Part shown: piece by piece, positions 9,202 to 17,771 of the stretch
Position numbering within the stretch: position 1 is the stretch's first letter
How the letters are laid out: each line of letters begins with the position of its first letter
NCBI RefSeq assembly: GCF_016522065.1
Contig: NZ_JAEHFV010000010.1
Coordinates: forward strand, 1-64,000
From: Flavobacterium agrisoli
GTDB taxonomy: Bacteria; Bacteroidota; Bacteroidia; Flavobacteriales; Flavobacteriaceae
Length of the DNA: 64,000 nucleotides
Direction of reading: 5' to 3'
Notes under the pieces: generated by a model
Told to the model about the DNA's origin: nothing
The model's database searches: none
Seen by the model: the letters and a program-made list of their open reading frames with translations, nothing else
Made by a program: the position numbers and the translations under genes

Positions 9202-10046
9202 AATTCATCTTTTATAATTTTTTTCCAAAACCTTAAATTATATTTTGCAATTGGTGCAATTAAAAACAATTTAAACCATATTATAATTGCAATTTTTTTC
9301 AATCCTAAATTTAAAGATTTATTAATAAATCGTTGTGCATTAATAATTTCATTTTCTAAACTTACTTTTCTATCAACAATATTCAACGGTAATTGGTTCT
9401 TATATATTTTATGTAACTTAAAAGAGGACTTTACCCATTCTTCATTTATTTCTCCAGATGAAAAATGTTCTAATAGGATCTGATTGGTTACAATAATATC
9501 ATAACCAATCTTTTTACATTCGAAACACAAATTCAAATCATAGGTATGAAATCCTTTTAATTTTGTACTAAATCGTATACGATTATCTTTTCGAAGTACC
9601 ATAAAAACACCATCAACAACAACGACTTTAACATTTTCTTCGAAATTAAAACCTTCGTTATGTAATTTTTTTACTTTATTTTTATGATGTTGGATTATAT
9701 GAGTTGAATTACAATCTTGAGGGGTATCCCACCAAGCAGAAGGCATTTTTGTTTTAATTTTTGAACCTGCTACACCTATCAAGCCAATATTAGGGTTTTC
9801 ATCAAAAATTTTATGTAAAACTCCCCCCCAACTCTGGGTCTGAAAAAGAATATCATCATGGATAAAACATAAATACTCACCAATACTTTTATCTATCCCT
9901 AAATTATAAGCCTCAAAAATAGAATATCTGTTTTCTGAATTATCTATAATAATCAATTCATAAATAGAACCAATCGTATTTTTAATATTAATCAACAAAT
10001 TTCCGTCCACCTTTTGAGTTCGAGAACAAATAATAATTGAAATCAC
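9195..10046 (-). CDS. GT2-like glycosyltransferase (StrF-like domain), GTG start
   Basis: A 283-residue protein with SIIICSRTQK at the N-terminus, LIIIDNSEN (31-39), and YLCFIHDDILF (58-68) with the HDD metal-binding motif. This pattern fits the Glyco_tranf_2_5 / StrF-like branch, which in other polysaccharide clusters accompanies true GT2 enzymes. The start is a GTG at 10044-10046 that overlaps the previous stop as GTGA, supporting this choice over any internal ATG. Activity is assumed, not shown. Confidence 0.78.
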   Translation of the reverse strand: MISIIICSRTQKVDGNLLINIKNTIGSIYELIIIDNSENRYSIFEAYNLGIDKSIGEYLCFIHDDILFQTQSWGGVLHKIFDENPNIGLIGVAGSKIKTKMPSAWWDTPQDCNSTHIIQHHKNKVKKLHNEGFNFEENVKVVVVDGVFMVLRKDNRIRFSTKLKGFHTYDLNLCFECKKIGYDIIVTNQILLEHFSSGEINEEWVKSSFKLHKIYKNQLPLNIVDRKVSLENEIINAQRFINKSLNLGLKKIAIIIWFKLFLIAPIAKYNLRFWKKIIKDELC

Positions 10047-11041
10047 GAAAAAAAATTTTTAAATTTTAATATTAATTTTTTCTGAAGATTATAACGTTTT
10101 ACAAATTCATCATAAACAGTAAATAATAGAAATATCCCTTTCCATTTCTCTCCAACTTGTATTAAATACATTCCTTTTTCATATTTTAAAGACTTAACAA
10201 TTGATTTGTTTTTAGAAATCATTGTTTTATAATTTAATGGATTACTTTTTTTTAAGATAGAAATCATTGTTTTTCGCATCTGCAAATTAATATCTATGAG
10301 AGTAACTCTATTTTCTAATTTAACAGTTTTTGCAATTACACTATTAGAATGAAATCTAAAATTATTATGTATTTCTGAAACAAATGCAACTTTATGATTG
10401 ATAATATGCTGAAGATAAATTATCCAATCTCCACAAGATTTTAAATGATTATTAGAAAATATCTCATTCGAAATTTTTAAGTTTTCTTTTCGAAATATTA
10501 CTGCGCTCGCATTTGGAATTACATTTATATTGATTAAAAAATATTCAATAAAATAATTTCCATCTAATACAAAATCTGTCTCAAATTGCTTTCTATCTAA
10601 CGAGTACGAATGCTCTTTCCAATTTCCGACAATAATGTCATTTTCATCTACTCTATTAGATTGGCAATACGATAAGGCTACTTCATCATTTTGCAACAAA
10701 GGGGCTATCACTTTTTCTATAAAATCAAAACCGCAATAATCATCTGATTCTGCTATCCAAACATATTCTCCTTTTGCCAAATCAATTCCCTTCTTCCATT
10801 GACAAAACGTATTTCCTGAATTTTTTTCATTAAAAACACAATGACTAACTCTTGGATTTTTAACATAGTCTAAAAGTATTTTTGAGCTATTATCTAAACT
10901 ACAATCATCTAACAATATAACTTCAAAATTAGAATACGTTTGATTAAAAATACTGTCTAACCTCTTAGTTAGGTATTTCTCATGATTATAATTCGGAACA
11001 ATTATAGAGACTAATGGCAGTGATAGATTATTCTGAGTCAA
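10043..11041 (-). CDS. glycosyltransferase family 2, TTG start
   Basis: A 332-residue GT2 enzyme: VSIIVPNYNHEKY (11-23), LLDDCSLDNSS (43-53) and the AESDDYCG run (97-104). The start is a TTG at 11039-11041, preceded by an AATAAAATA stretch like a Flavobacterium ribosome-binding region; no ATG precedes the conserved first strand. It lies 6 bp after the methyltransferase gene and overlaps the next gene by 4 bp. As the first glycosyltransferase after the exporter genes it probably belongs to the ABC-exported glycan. Confidence 0.86.
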   Translation of the reverse strand: MTQNNLSLPLVSIIVPNYNHEKYLTKRLDSIFNQTYSNFEVILLDDCSLDNSSKILLDYVKNPRVSHCVFNEKNSGNTFCQWKKGIDLAKGEYVWIAESDDYCGFDFIEKVIAPLLQNDEVALSYCQSNRVDENDIIVGNWKEHSYSLDRKQFETDFVLDGNYFIEYFLININVIPNASAVIFRKENLKISNEIFSNNHLKSCGDWIIYLQHIINHKVAFVSEIHNNFRFHSNSVIAKTVKLENRVTLIDINLQMRKTMISILKKSNPLNYKTMISKNKSIVKSLKYEKGMYLIQVGEKWKGIFLLFTVYDEFVKRYNLQKKLILKFKNFFS

Positions 11042-11047
11042 TGTATT

Positions 11048-11896
11048 TTATTTAAACATTTTTTTTATTAAAAAAAATGGCTTAATAATAGCGTTTCCTA
11101 GTTTATATGAACTTGTATTTTTTATATTCTCTGTTATTCTATTTAGATCATATTCTCTTATAATCTTACTTATTTCTGAACCATTAAAAATTGAAGTTGG
11201 AAGATCATTAACCTGCTTATTGGATGCTACAGCTAAAATATAAAGATGATGATTGTCTATTGGGTCAACCTCTGCTTGATTCCCTGAATAAATCTTTAAT
11301 TTACTAAAATCCAATAAATTTGAAATAATAGAATTTAAATTATATGATTTTTGGACGTAAAACTTAGCTGATTCAAAATTTTTATTTATCAAATTCTCAA
11401 ATTCATCAAAATAAAGTTCTTTAACATGAAATTTATTTTTAAATCCTGGAATATCAGAATAATATTTTTTATCAGGAGATGACATTATTAAAATCCCATC
11501 TGCTTTTAAAACTCTCTTTATTTCCAACAACATTTCCTCATGTTTATCATGATGTTCAATAGTTTCAAAACTAACAACAACATCTATAGAATTTGCTTCG
11601 AGGAGAATATTATCTGCTGATCCTACGAAAAAATTCAAATTATCATTAGTATATTTTTCTTTAGCATTAAAAACAGTTTCTTTATCAATATCAACACCAA
11701 TAACTTTTGAAGCTTTTTTAGATAAAATAAAAGAACCATAACCTTCACCAGAAGCAATATCTAGTACAATTTTATTTTCAACAAAATCTTTCGCAATTGC
11801 ATAACGATGCAAATGTTCTATGGTAACATCCGAAAAATCATTAAATTCTAATCTTTCGCCTGTAGATTTCCTTGTCATTCTTTTTAATTTTTCCAT
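11048..11896 (-). CDS. class I SAM-dependent methyltransferase
   Basis: A 282-residue protein with the Rossmann SAM-binding motif LDIASGEGYG (45-54), the acidic GVDID (67-71), and SFETIEHHD, where the post-strand-4 EH pair of Methyltransf_11/23 proteins sits. A C-terminal extension of about 100 residues may bind the glycan. The gene starts inside the end of the Wzt-like ATPase gene (13-bp overlap); an alternative ATG is at 11878. In ABC-dependent O-antigen systems such as E. coli O8/O9, a methyltransferase caps the growing chain and the cap is read by the Wzt C-terminal domain. The same pairing here suggests a chain-terminating methylation, which is inference. Confidence 0.85.
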   Translation of the reverse strand: MEKLKRMTRKSTGERLEFNDFSDVTIEHLHRYAIAKDFVENKIVLDIASGEGYGSFILSKKASKVIGVDIDKETVFNAKEKYTNDNLNFFVGSADNILLEANSIDVVVSFETIEHHDKHEEMLLEIKRVLKADGILIMSSPDKKYYSDIPGFKNKFHVKELYFDEFENLINKNFESAKFYVQKSYNLNSIISNLLDFSKLKIYSGNQAEVDPIDNHHLYILAVASNKQVNDLPTSIFNGSEISKIIREYDLNRITENIKNTSSYKLGNAIIKPFFLIKKMFK

Positions 11897-13203
11897 TCTA
11901 ATTCTGGTCTTATTAATCCTGGATAATGTCCTGAATAACTTCCTCTAACTGTTTTATCCCCAAATTCATCAATAATATTAAATCCTACAACGTCCATTTC
12001 GTGAAACTCGACATGAAACGGTCCGTATCTCATGATAGCAAAACTACATTTATAACTTCCTTCTGCTAATAAATTTCCTAGAATAGTAATCGTTTTTTTA
12101 TGAATACCTAACGGTAAAGATTCTTTTAGAGTCAAGGAATTTTTATCATGTGAACTTAGAATATGAATGTTTTCCGCGTTAAACAAATTAAACCCATGTG
12201 TAAAAAACTCTCCTTCTTTAAGTATATTATATTGAAATTCTATTTTCACTTCATCAAAAATACTATGGTTAATTGCTATTGCGCCTTCTTTATTTAATAC
12301 TCGAACTTCAAGTAACTCAATAAAATCAGCTTTTGGTCTACTTTGATCTTCATTTTTCCAATTACGATGTGCAGTTGAATTCTGGTCTTCAAGATAGTTT
12401 TGTATCGCATTCTCTATATCCCCCTCAAAAACCACTTTTCCATGTTCTAACACAATCCCCCTTGTACACAAACTCTTTACCGCCGCCATATTATGGCTCA
12501 CAAACAAAACCGTTCTTCCTTCGCCTTTAGAGATATCCTGCATTTTACCAATCGCTTTTTTCTGGAATTCGGCGTCACCTACTGCTAAAACCTCATCGAC
12601 TACTAAAATTTCGGGTTCTAAGAAAGCCGCTACCGCAAAAGCCAAACGAACGGTCATTCCGCTACTGTAGCGTTTGGTAGGCGTATCGATATAACGCTCA
12701 CAACCGGAGAATGCAATGATTTCATCGAGTTTGGATGCAATTTCTTTTTTGGTCATGCCCAATATAGCACCATTCAAGAAAATATTCTCCCGACCGGTCA
12801 GCTCTGGATTAAATCCGGTGCCGACTTCCAATAATGATGCGATTCTGCCTCTCGATTTTATGGAACCTATGGTAGGTGCCGTAACTTTAGAAAGGATTTT
12901 TAATAACGTCGATTTTCCCGCACCATTTTTTCCGATAATACCTAACACCTCACCCCGTTGCACTTCAAAATGAATGTCCTGCAACGCCCATACATAATCA
13001 GAAGTTCCTTTGGTGGAGCGATCGTTAGTGTCCCCGATTTTCAAATACGGATCTTCTTTGCCCCTAACCTTATGCCACCAACGGTTTAAATCATGCGACA
13101 GCGTACCGGTTCCTACCGTTCCGAGTCGGTATTGTTTGGAAATGTTTTCGGCTTTTAGAATCACTTCGTTGTGAGTTGTGGGGTGTGGGTTGTGGGGTTT
13201 CAT
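11884..13203 (-). CDS. wzt: polysaccharide ABC transporter ATP-binding protein with C-terminal glycan-binding domain (Wzt)
   Basis: About 439 residues. The N-terminal nucleotide-binding domain shows Walker A GKNGAGKST (91-99), signature YSSGM (179-183) and Walker B VVDEVLAVGD (201-210). Roughly 280-439 is a beta-rich extension (FTHGFNLF, SYKCSFAIMRYGPF) typical of Wzt proteins that recognise a modified chain end. It powers export through the Wzm channel encoded at 13811-14674. The frame is open to 13341, but that extra segment is heptad repeat translated as protein; the ATG at 13201-13203 is preferred, and even its first dozen residues (MKPHNPHPTTHN) are repeat-derived. A GTG nearer the domain (encoding V14 in this numbering) is an alternative. 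Confidence 0.92.
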   Translation of the reverse strand: MKPHNPHPTTHNEVILKAENISKQYRLGTVGTGTLSHDLNRWWHKVRGKEDPYLKIGDTNDRSTKGTSDYVWALQDIHFEVQRGEVLGIIGKNGAGKSTLLKILSKVTAPTIGSIKSRGRIASLLEVGTGFNPELTGRENIFLNGAILGMTKKEIASKLDEIIAFSGCERYIDTPTKRYSSGMTVRLAFAVAAFLEPEILVVDEVLAVGDAEFQKKAIGKMQDISKGEGRTVLFVSHNMAAVKSLCTRGIVLEHGKVVFEGDIENAIQNYLEDQNSTAHRNWKNEDQSRPKADFIELLEVRVLNKEGAIAINHSIFDEVKIEFQYNILKEGEFFTHGFNLFNAENIHILSSHDKNSLTLKESLPLGIHKKTITILGNLLAEGSYKCSFAIMRYGPFHVEFHEMDVVGFNIIDEFGDKTVRGSYSGHYPGLIRPELEWKN

Positions 13204-13343
13204 ACTTGGTGTTGAGTTGTTTTCAGTTGTGAGTTGTGAATTGTGCCCTTCGACAGGGTGACAACAAGTTGTGGGTTGTGGGGTTTCATACTTTGTGTAG
13301 AGTTGTTGTGGTCTAGTGAACCCATAACTCATAACCCACAACC
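13169..13343. repeat. heptad-repeat block with a 37-bp direct duplication at the 5' end of wzt
   Basis: The block is GTTGTGG/GTTGTGA-type heptads interrupted by a CCTTCGACAGGGTGACA-like element near 13243-13262, then CATAACY/CACAACC heptads in the opposite orientation at 13321-13343. A 37-bp stretch at 13185-13221 is repeated at 13271-13307 with two mismatches, including the wzt ATG; the upstream copy of that ATG is out of frame (86-bp spacing). The right end lies 5 bp from the stop of the four-helix-bundle gene. Confidence 0.85.
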
Positions 13344-13347
13344 GCTT

Positions 13348-13722
13348 CTATTTCCAATTCTGTTCCACATATTTAATAAAATTATAAATCTTTCCTCCTA
13401 AATTTTCATATTGCAGATTAAAAGGCTGAAAATTATCTTTCAAATCGGGATATAAAAGGATTATTTTATTGATATGATTAATAGTTTCTAAACAACTGGA
13501 ATGAGAAAACACCAAAAACCGAACAAAGTCTGCTTTGTACCTTCTTCTACCATACCCCTCCACAATATTGGACACCACACTGTCTGAAGACCTTCGCAAT
13601 TGACTTCCTAACTCATACAACTCATATTTTGGAAGTTTTAATGTAATCGGGTGCAATTTTATAAATAAATCCATACTAATAGTGTAGATATCTAAATCTT
13701 TATAACTTTTAAAATCACTCAT
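13348..13722 (-). CDS. four-helix bundle protein (S23 / 23S rRNA intervening-sequence protein family)
   Basis: A 124-residue helical protein opening with SYKDLDIYTISMDL and containing LGSQLRRSSDSVVSNIVEGYGRR (about 38-60) and FVRFLVFSHSSCLET, the diagnostic segments of the S23/TIGR02436 family. Members form four-helix bundles; their function is unknown, and they were first described inside 23S rRNA intervening sequences. It is inserted between the ATPase and permease genes of the ABC exporter and is bounded on both sides by heptad arrays (13321-13343 and 13761-13804). It is probably a passenger rather than part of the exporter. Confidence 0.9.
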   Translation of the reverse strand: MSDFKSYKDLDIYTISMDLFIKLHPITLKLPKYELYELGSQLRRSSDSVVSNIVEGYGRRRYKADFVRFLVFSHSSCLETINHINKIILLYPDLKDNFQPFNLQYENLGGKIYNFIKYVEQNWK

Positions 13723-13760
13723 ACCAATTCCATTTTATTTTAAAATAGTAAACAAACATA

Positions 13761-13804
13761 CACAACCCACAACCCACAACCCATAACTCACTACTCACTA
13801 CTCG
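13761..13804. repeat. CACAACC/CACTACT heptad array
   Basis: Units CACAACC, CACAACC, CACAACC, CATAACT, CACTACT, CACTACT in one phase. The array ends 7 bp from the stop of the permease gene (13811) and lies upstream of the four-helix-bundle gene. Confidence 0.85.
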
Positions 13805-13810
13805 CCCCCC

Positions 13811-14674
13811 CTAAACCGTATCAATAAAACTCCTTTCAGTTCTATTAAAAAGCACCAAACCAAAAAGAAACAAAATTAAGGTTACTGCTACTGTATAAAG
13901 CAATCCCAACGGACTCACAGTTCCTTCTTGCAAGAGCAGAAAACGAGCGGTTTCGATGATATAAGCTAACGGATTGTATTGCACCCAATAGGCCAATTGG
14001 GGCATTTTTTCTTCTATTAAGGCGATAGGATACATCACTGCTGATAGGTACATGAGCAACTGCACACCAAAACCCACCAAAAAAGTCAAATCGCGGTATT
14101 TGGTTACCATGGAGGAAATGATCATTCCGAGTGCTAGGCCTAAAACGCCCATAATGAGAACTAAAAACGGAAAAAACAAGGTGTAGATAGAAAAGGTATT
14201 CGACATGCCTTGCCAATAAAAATAAAGGTAAAAACCTAAGAAAAGCAAACATTGAATACCCAATTTAATCAAATTGGTGATAACGGTGGCCAAAGGCATA
14301 ATCAACCTTGGAAAATAGACTTTACCAAAAAGGGAGGCATTGGCTTTGAAAGTATCCGAAGTATCGGTAAGGCAAGCGGTAAAATAATTCCAGGTAATAA
14401 CGCCCGCCATATTGAACAAAAAAGGCGGCACGCTTCCGGTCGAAATACCGGCGACTTTATTAAAAATAAGGGTAAATGTTAAGGTGGTAAACAAAGGCTG
14501 AATCAAATACCACAGTGGCCCTAAAATGGTTTGTTTATAAAGGGTCACCACATTTCGTTTCACAAACAAAAAAAGTAAGTCGCGATAGCGCCAAACCTCA
14601 TCAAGTTGTAAAGTAAAAACAGAAGACTTCGGTTTTATTTCAAACAACCATTCTTCTTGGGGTATTTCATTCAT
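13811..14674 (-). CDS. wzm: polysaccharide ABC transporter permease (Wzm)
   Basis: A 287-residue ABC-2 type membrane protein. After an amphipathic N-terminus (VWRYRDLLFLFVKRNVVTLYKQT, the interface helix of the family) come about six transmembrane segments, including TTLTFTLIFNKVAG, CLLFLGFYLYFYW, FFPFLVLIMGVLGLALG and LLYTVAVTLILFLFGLVLF. It forms the channel through which the ATPase at 11884-13203 drives the finished lipid-linked glycan across the inner membrane. A -7 promoter element lies 42 bp upstream. It is followed leftward by the four-helix-bundle gene and then wzt, so this is probably the first gene of the exporter operon. Confidence 0.92.
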   Translation of the reverse strand: MNEIPQEEWLFEIKPKSSVFTLQLDEVWRYRDLLFLFVKRNVVTLYKQTILGPLWYLIQPLFTTLTFTLIFNKVAGISTGSVPPFLFNMAGVITWNYFTACLTDTSDTFKANASLFGKVYFPRLIMPLATVITNLIKLGIQCLLFLGFYLYFYWQGMSNTFSIYTLFFPFLVLIMGVLGLALGMIISSMVTKYRDLTFLVGFGVQLLMYLSAVMYPIALIEEKMPQLAYWVQYNPLAYIIETARFLLLQEGTVSPLGLLYTVAVTLILFLFGLVLFNRTERSFIDTV

Positions 14675-14715
14675 ATAAATTCAGTTTAACTGTACTGGCG
14701 AGTTTAAATGGCCAA

Positions 14716-14723
14716 CAAATATA
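14716..14723 (-). promoter_or_regulatory. -7 promoter element upstream of wzm
   Basis: TATATTTG on the minus strand matches the Bacteroidota -7 consensus TAnnTTTG. It lies about 42 bp before the wzm start. No TTG occurs at the expected 17-23 bp further upstream, so only half of the usual promoter is visible. Confidence 0.45.
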
Positions 14724-14819
14724 CGCTTTAACAAGCAATCTCTATTTTGAAAATTATGTTAAAAGAAATGTACTACGCTTATTTTTTCTTTACTTTGCCA
14801 ACATACTAATAAATAAATA

Positions 14820-15560
14820 ATGCTTTTCTTTTCCAAAAAAAAACCGATACTGAAAGATACAATTCCACAAGGATACGTCGATATCCACTCGCATTTATTA
14901 GCCGGAATTGATGATGGGGCAAAAAATTTCTCAGATACGCTAACACTAACTCAGCATTTTTTAAACTGGGGTGTCACTGAAATTATTACCACACCCCATG
15001 TAATCCAGCACATTTGGGAAAACACAAAAGAAGGAATTATCCAAAAACAAAATGAAACAATTATAGCATTAGAAAAAAACGACCTTCAACTCCCTTTTAA
15101 GGCCGCAGCAGAATACTTAATGGACGATTCTTTCGTAAAACTTTTTCAAACAAATAAGCTACTTACCTTAAAAGACAATTATGTATTAGTTGAAATGTCT
15201 TACCTCAATCCACCAATACAATTGTACAACATTCTTTTTGATTTAAAAGTGGCAGGCTACATTCCCGTATTAGCACATCCAGAACGCTATTTATTTTATC
15301 ACAATAATTTTGAAGAATATCTTAAACTCAAAAAAGCGGGCTGTCTCTTCCAGTTAAATCTTTTATCAGTAGTCGGGTACTATGGAACCGAAATAGCAAA
15401 AATTGCCGATAAATTATTAGAAAAAGGGTGGTATGATTTCGTAGGGTCTGATGTGCATCACCTCAATCACATAGCCGCTTTTGACCTGAAAATTAAGATT
15501 AAAAACACCATTTCCTTAAAAGAAACTATTGCAAACAATCAGTTTTTTAGAATGGTCTGA
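14820..15560 (+). CDS. CpsB/YwqE-type protein-tyrosine phosphatase (PHP domain)
   Basis: A 246-residue PHP-fold enzyme with DIHSHLLAGIDDGAK (21-35, metal ligands H23 and H25), TTPH (57-60), HPERY (153-157) and GSDVHH (209-214). These are the metal-binding motifs of manganese-dependent tyrosine phosphatases that dephosphorylate capsule BY-kinases. The expected partner is the Wzc-type kinase at 44933-47302, some 29 kb away. This is the only complete gene on the plus strand, transcribed divergently from wzm; TACTTTG at 14791-14797 may be its -7 element. An intact set of active-site residues makes the assignment firm; the substrate link is inference. Confidence 0.9.
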   Translation: MLFFSKKKPILKDTIPQGYVDIHSHLLAGIDDGAKNFSDTLTLTQHFLNWGVTEIITTPHVIQHIWENTKEGIIQKQNETIIALEKNDLQLPFKAAAEYLMDDSFVKLFQTNKLLTLKDNYVLVEMSYLNPPIQLYNILFDLKVAGYIPVLAHPERYLFYHNNFEEYLKLKKAGCLFQLNLLSVVGYYGTEIAKIADKLLEKGWYDFVGSDVHHLNHIAAFDLKIKIKNTISLKETIANNQFFRMV

Positions 15561-15749
15561 ACTAAATTACGATACAATGTGATAAACAGATTTAATAAAA
15601 AAAACGATACTACCCTTTTTGTAATTCTTAGCTTAATCTCAAAACCCACAAGAGTGACTCGATCATAATGTAAATAAACCACAATAAGTGTACTTTTAAT
15701 AAATAGACAATAAAGTTGTAAGGTGACGTTAGTAATACAAAAGACCCCA

Positions 15750-15840
15750 TGACTTTCAACTTTACCACCTTTTACTTAGCACTTTACGACATCAAGACTT
15801 TATGACTTTAGCCATTACGACTTTGAGACTTTAAGACTTC
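15750..15840. repeat. GACTTTA repeat, mostly 8-bp period
   Basis: Units such as AGACTTTA, TGACTTTA, CGACTTTG and AGACTTTA recur with an 8-bp step and one 7-bp step. The array ends 2 bp before the stop codon of the dehydratase gene (15843-15845). The remainder of 15561-15749, between two convergent genes, is AT-rich with no recognisable feature. Confidence 0.75.
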
Positions 15841-15842
15841 TT

Positions 15843-17771
15843 TTACCGATCCAAAATAGCAAAAGTAGAATTCAAGCTTTTAAATTCAGGAACAATATGT
15901 TTCATTTTTGCTACAATTTCGGTATTATCAAAGCTATTGGCTATCAGTATAAGCTCTTTAATATCGGCATGTAAATCAGCAAACTCATCTTGAATTTCTT
16001 GTGCAATCATGATTTTATTGTGATAGGTGGGTAACGTTTTAGAAGTATCGTTAAGTAATTCTTCGTACAATTTCTCTCCCGGTCGCAAACCTACTATTTC
16101 AATTTTAATTTCTTTATCGGGAATAAAACCAGCGAGCTTGATCATCTTTTTAGCCAAATCGAGAATTTTAACCGGTTTCCCCATGTCAAATATATAAATT
16201 TCGCCTCCATTGCCCATTGCACCTGCTTCCAGTACCAATTGACAAGCCTCCGGAATCGTCATGAAATACCGAATAATATCGGGATGGGTAATGGTTAACG
16301 GTCCGCCAGCGGCTATTTGCTTGGTAAACAAAGGAACTACTGAACCATTAGACCCCAATACATTGCCAAAACGGGTAGTAATAAATTTAGTAGAAAAACC
16401 TTCGGTATCGCTATTTTTTAAAGACAAGGATTGTACATACTTCTCCGCGATTCGTTTGCTCGCTCCCATCACATTACTTGGATTCACCGCTTTATCTGTT
16501 GAAACCATCACAAACTTTTTAACCTGATGTTTACAAGCCAAATCTGCTAAATTTTTTGTCCCTTCAACATTGGTGATAACTGCTTGAGAAGGATTTTCCT
16601 CCATTAACGGTACATGTTTATAGGCGGCTGCATGAAACACCACATGCGGACGGGAGTTTTCGAAAACCCGTTCAACCGCTTTTTTATTTCGAATATCAAC
16701 AATCGCGGGAGTTATTTTAATGTCGGATTGGTGCTTCTGAATTTCAATACACAACGAATGTAGCGGTGTTTCGGCTTGATCCAAAATCACAATTTCTCTT
16801 GGTCCAAACGAAATAACTTGCCTTACGATTTCGCTACCAATAGACCCTGCTGCTCCAGTTATTAAGATGCGTTTGTCTTTTAATTGTTTGGAGATTCCTT
16901 TTCCATCCAATACAATCGGTTTACGTTCGAGTAAATCTTCGATTTGGATGTTTTTGACCTTACGGGAAATCTCTTTTTGGTTTTCCCAATCGGTAATCAA
17001 GGGAACGGTATACACGCGGTAGTTAAATTCCAAACATTGGTCTACGATAACCAGTTGTTCTTCTTTGGATAAACTTTTATCAGCTATAATAACGCCCTCT
17101 GCCGCTACCGAACGCATCAAAGCAGGCAATCGCTTTTTTTGAATCAAAATAGGCAAATCCAACATTCGTTTAGAGGCATTCTGACTGTTTTTATCTACGA
17201 AACCTACTATTTTAAATCGTGAAGGTGTTTCAAACTTCAAAGCATTCGCTACTGAAATCGCATTAGCATCCGTACCATATACCACGGCTCTAATCAATTT
17301 AGTAGAAGTAGTATCCGAAAAGTACATTTCAAAGGTTTGTTTCACCACCACTCGGTACAAAAACAAGCCCAAAAAGGACAAAACAATATTGATAAACAAA
17401 GCCGTATTTAGAAATGCTTTTTCACCAGTGTACACATCAAAAAGAAAGTTGAAACACAAAAAGAACACCAACACAGACAACTGCGAAAAAAACAATTTAA
17501 TGGCATCAATATAAGAGGAGTGCCTGATAATACCAGAATAGGTGCGGTACAACCAAAAGAAAAAAACATTGACCAAAACTAAAGAAGTGACCAACAAAAA
17601 ATGTTGCGGATATAAAATATACTTTAAACCCGTTCCTTTAAAAAGTAAGAAAGTAAAGGTAAAAGCAAATAACACCACCAATACATCCATAACCACAATA
17701 ATCCAACGCGGCAAATACCCTAGATTATGAATATCTACTTTTAAATTCTTTCTCGAAAACTTACTATACAT
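15843..17771 (-). CDS. membrane-bound UDP-N-acetylhexosamine 4,6-dehydratase (CapD/WbpM/PglF family)
   Basis: A 642-residue protein with four predicted transmembrane segments in roughly the first 140 residues, a CoA-binding-like Rossmann region (about 160-260), then the catalytic short-chain dehydrogenase domain: TGAAGSIGSE (305-314) binds NAD and STDKAVNP (423-430) followed by M434 and K438 gives the Ser-Met-Lys arrangement in which Met replaces the usual Tyr, as in WbpM. It converts UDP-GlcNAc to the 4-keto-6-deoxy sugar at the inner membrane. With the aminotransferase and acetyltransferase at 48.6-50.4 kb it would make UDP-diNAc-bacillosamine. It could instead serve QuiNAc or FucNAc synthesis. 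Confidence 0.92.
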   Translation of the reverse strand: MYSKFSRKNLKVDIHNLGYLPRWIIVVMDVLVVLFAFTFTFLLFKGTGLKYILYPQHFLLVTSLVLVNVFFFWLYRTYSGIIRHSSYIDAIKLFFSQLSVLVFFLCFNFLFDVYTGEKAFLNTALFINIVLSFLGLFLYRVVVKQTFEMYFSDTTSTKLIRAVVYGTDANAISVANALKFETPSRFKIVGFVDKNSQNASKRMLDLPILIQKKRLPALMRSVAAEGVIIADKSLSKEEQLVIVDQCLEFNYRVYTVPLITDWENQKEISRKVKNIQIEDLLERKPIVLDGKGISKQLKDKRILITGAAGSIGSEIVRQVISFGPREIVILDQAETPLHSLCIEIQKHQSDIKITPAIVDIRNKKAVERVFENSRPHVVFHAAAYKHVPLMEENPSQAVITNVEGTKNLADLACKHQVKKFVMVSTDKAVNPSNVMGASKRIAEKYVQSLSLKNSDTEGFSTKFITTRFGNVLGSNGSVVPLFTKQIAAGGPLTITHPDIIRYFMTIPEACQLVLEAGAMGNGGEIYIFDMGKPVKILDLAKKMIKLAGFIPDKEIKIEIVGLRPGEKLYEELLNDTSKTLPTYHNKIMIAQEIQDEFADLHADIKELILIANSFDNTEIVAKMKHIVPEFKSLNSTFAILDR

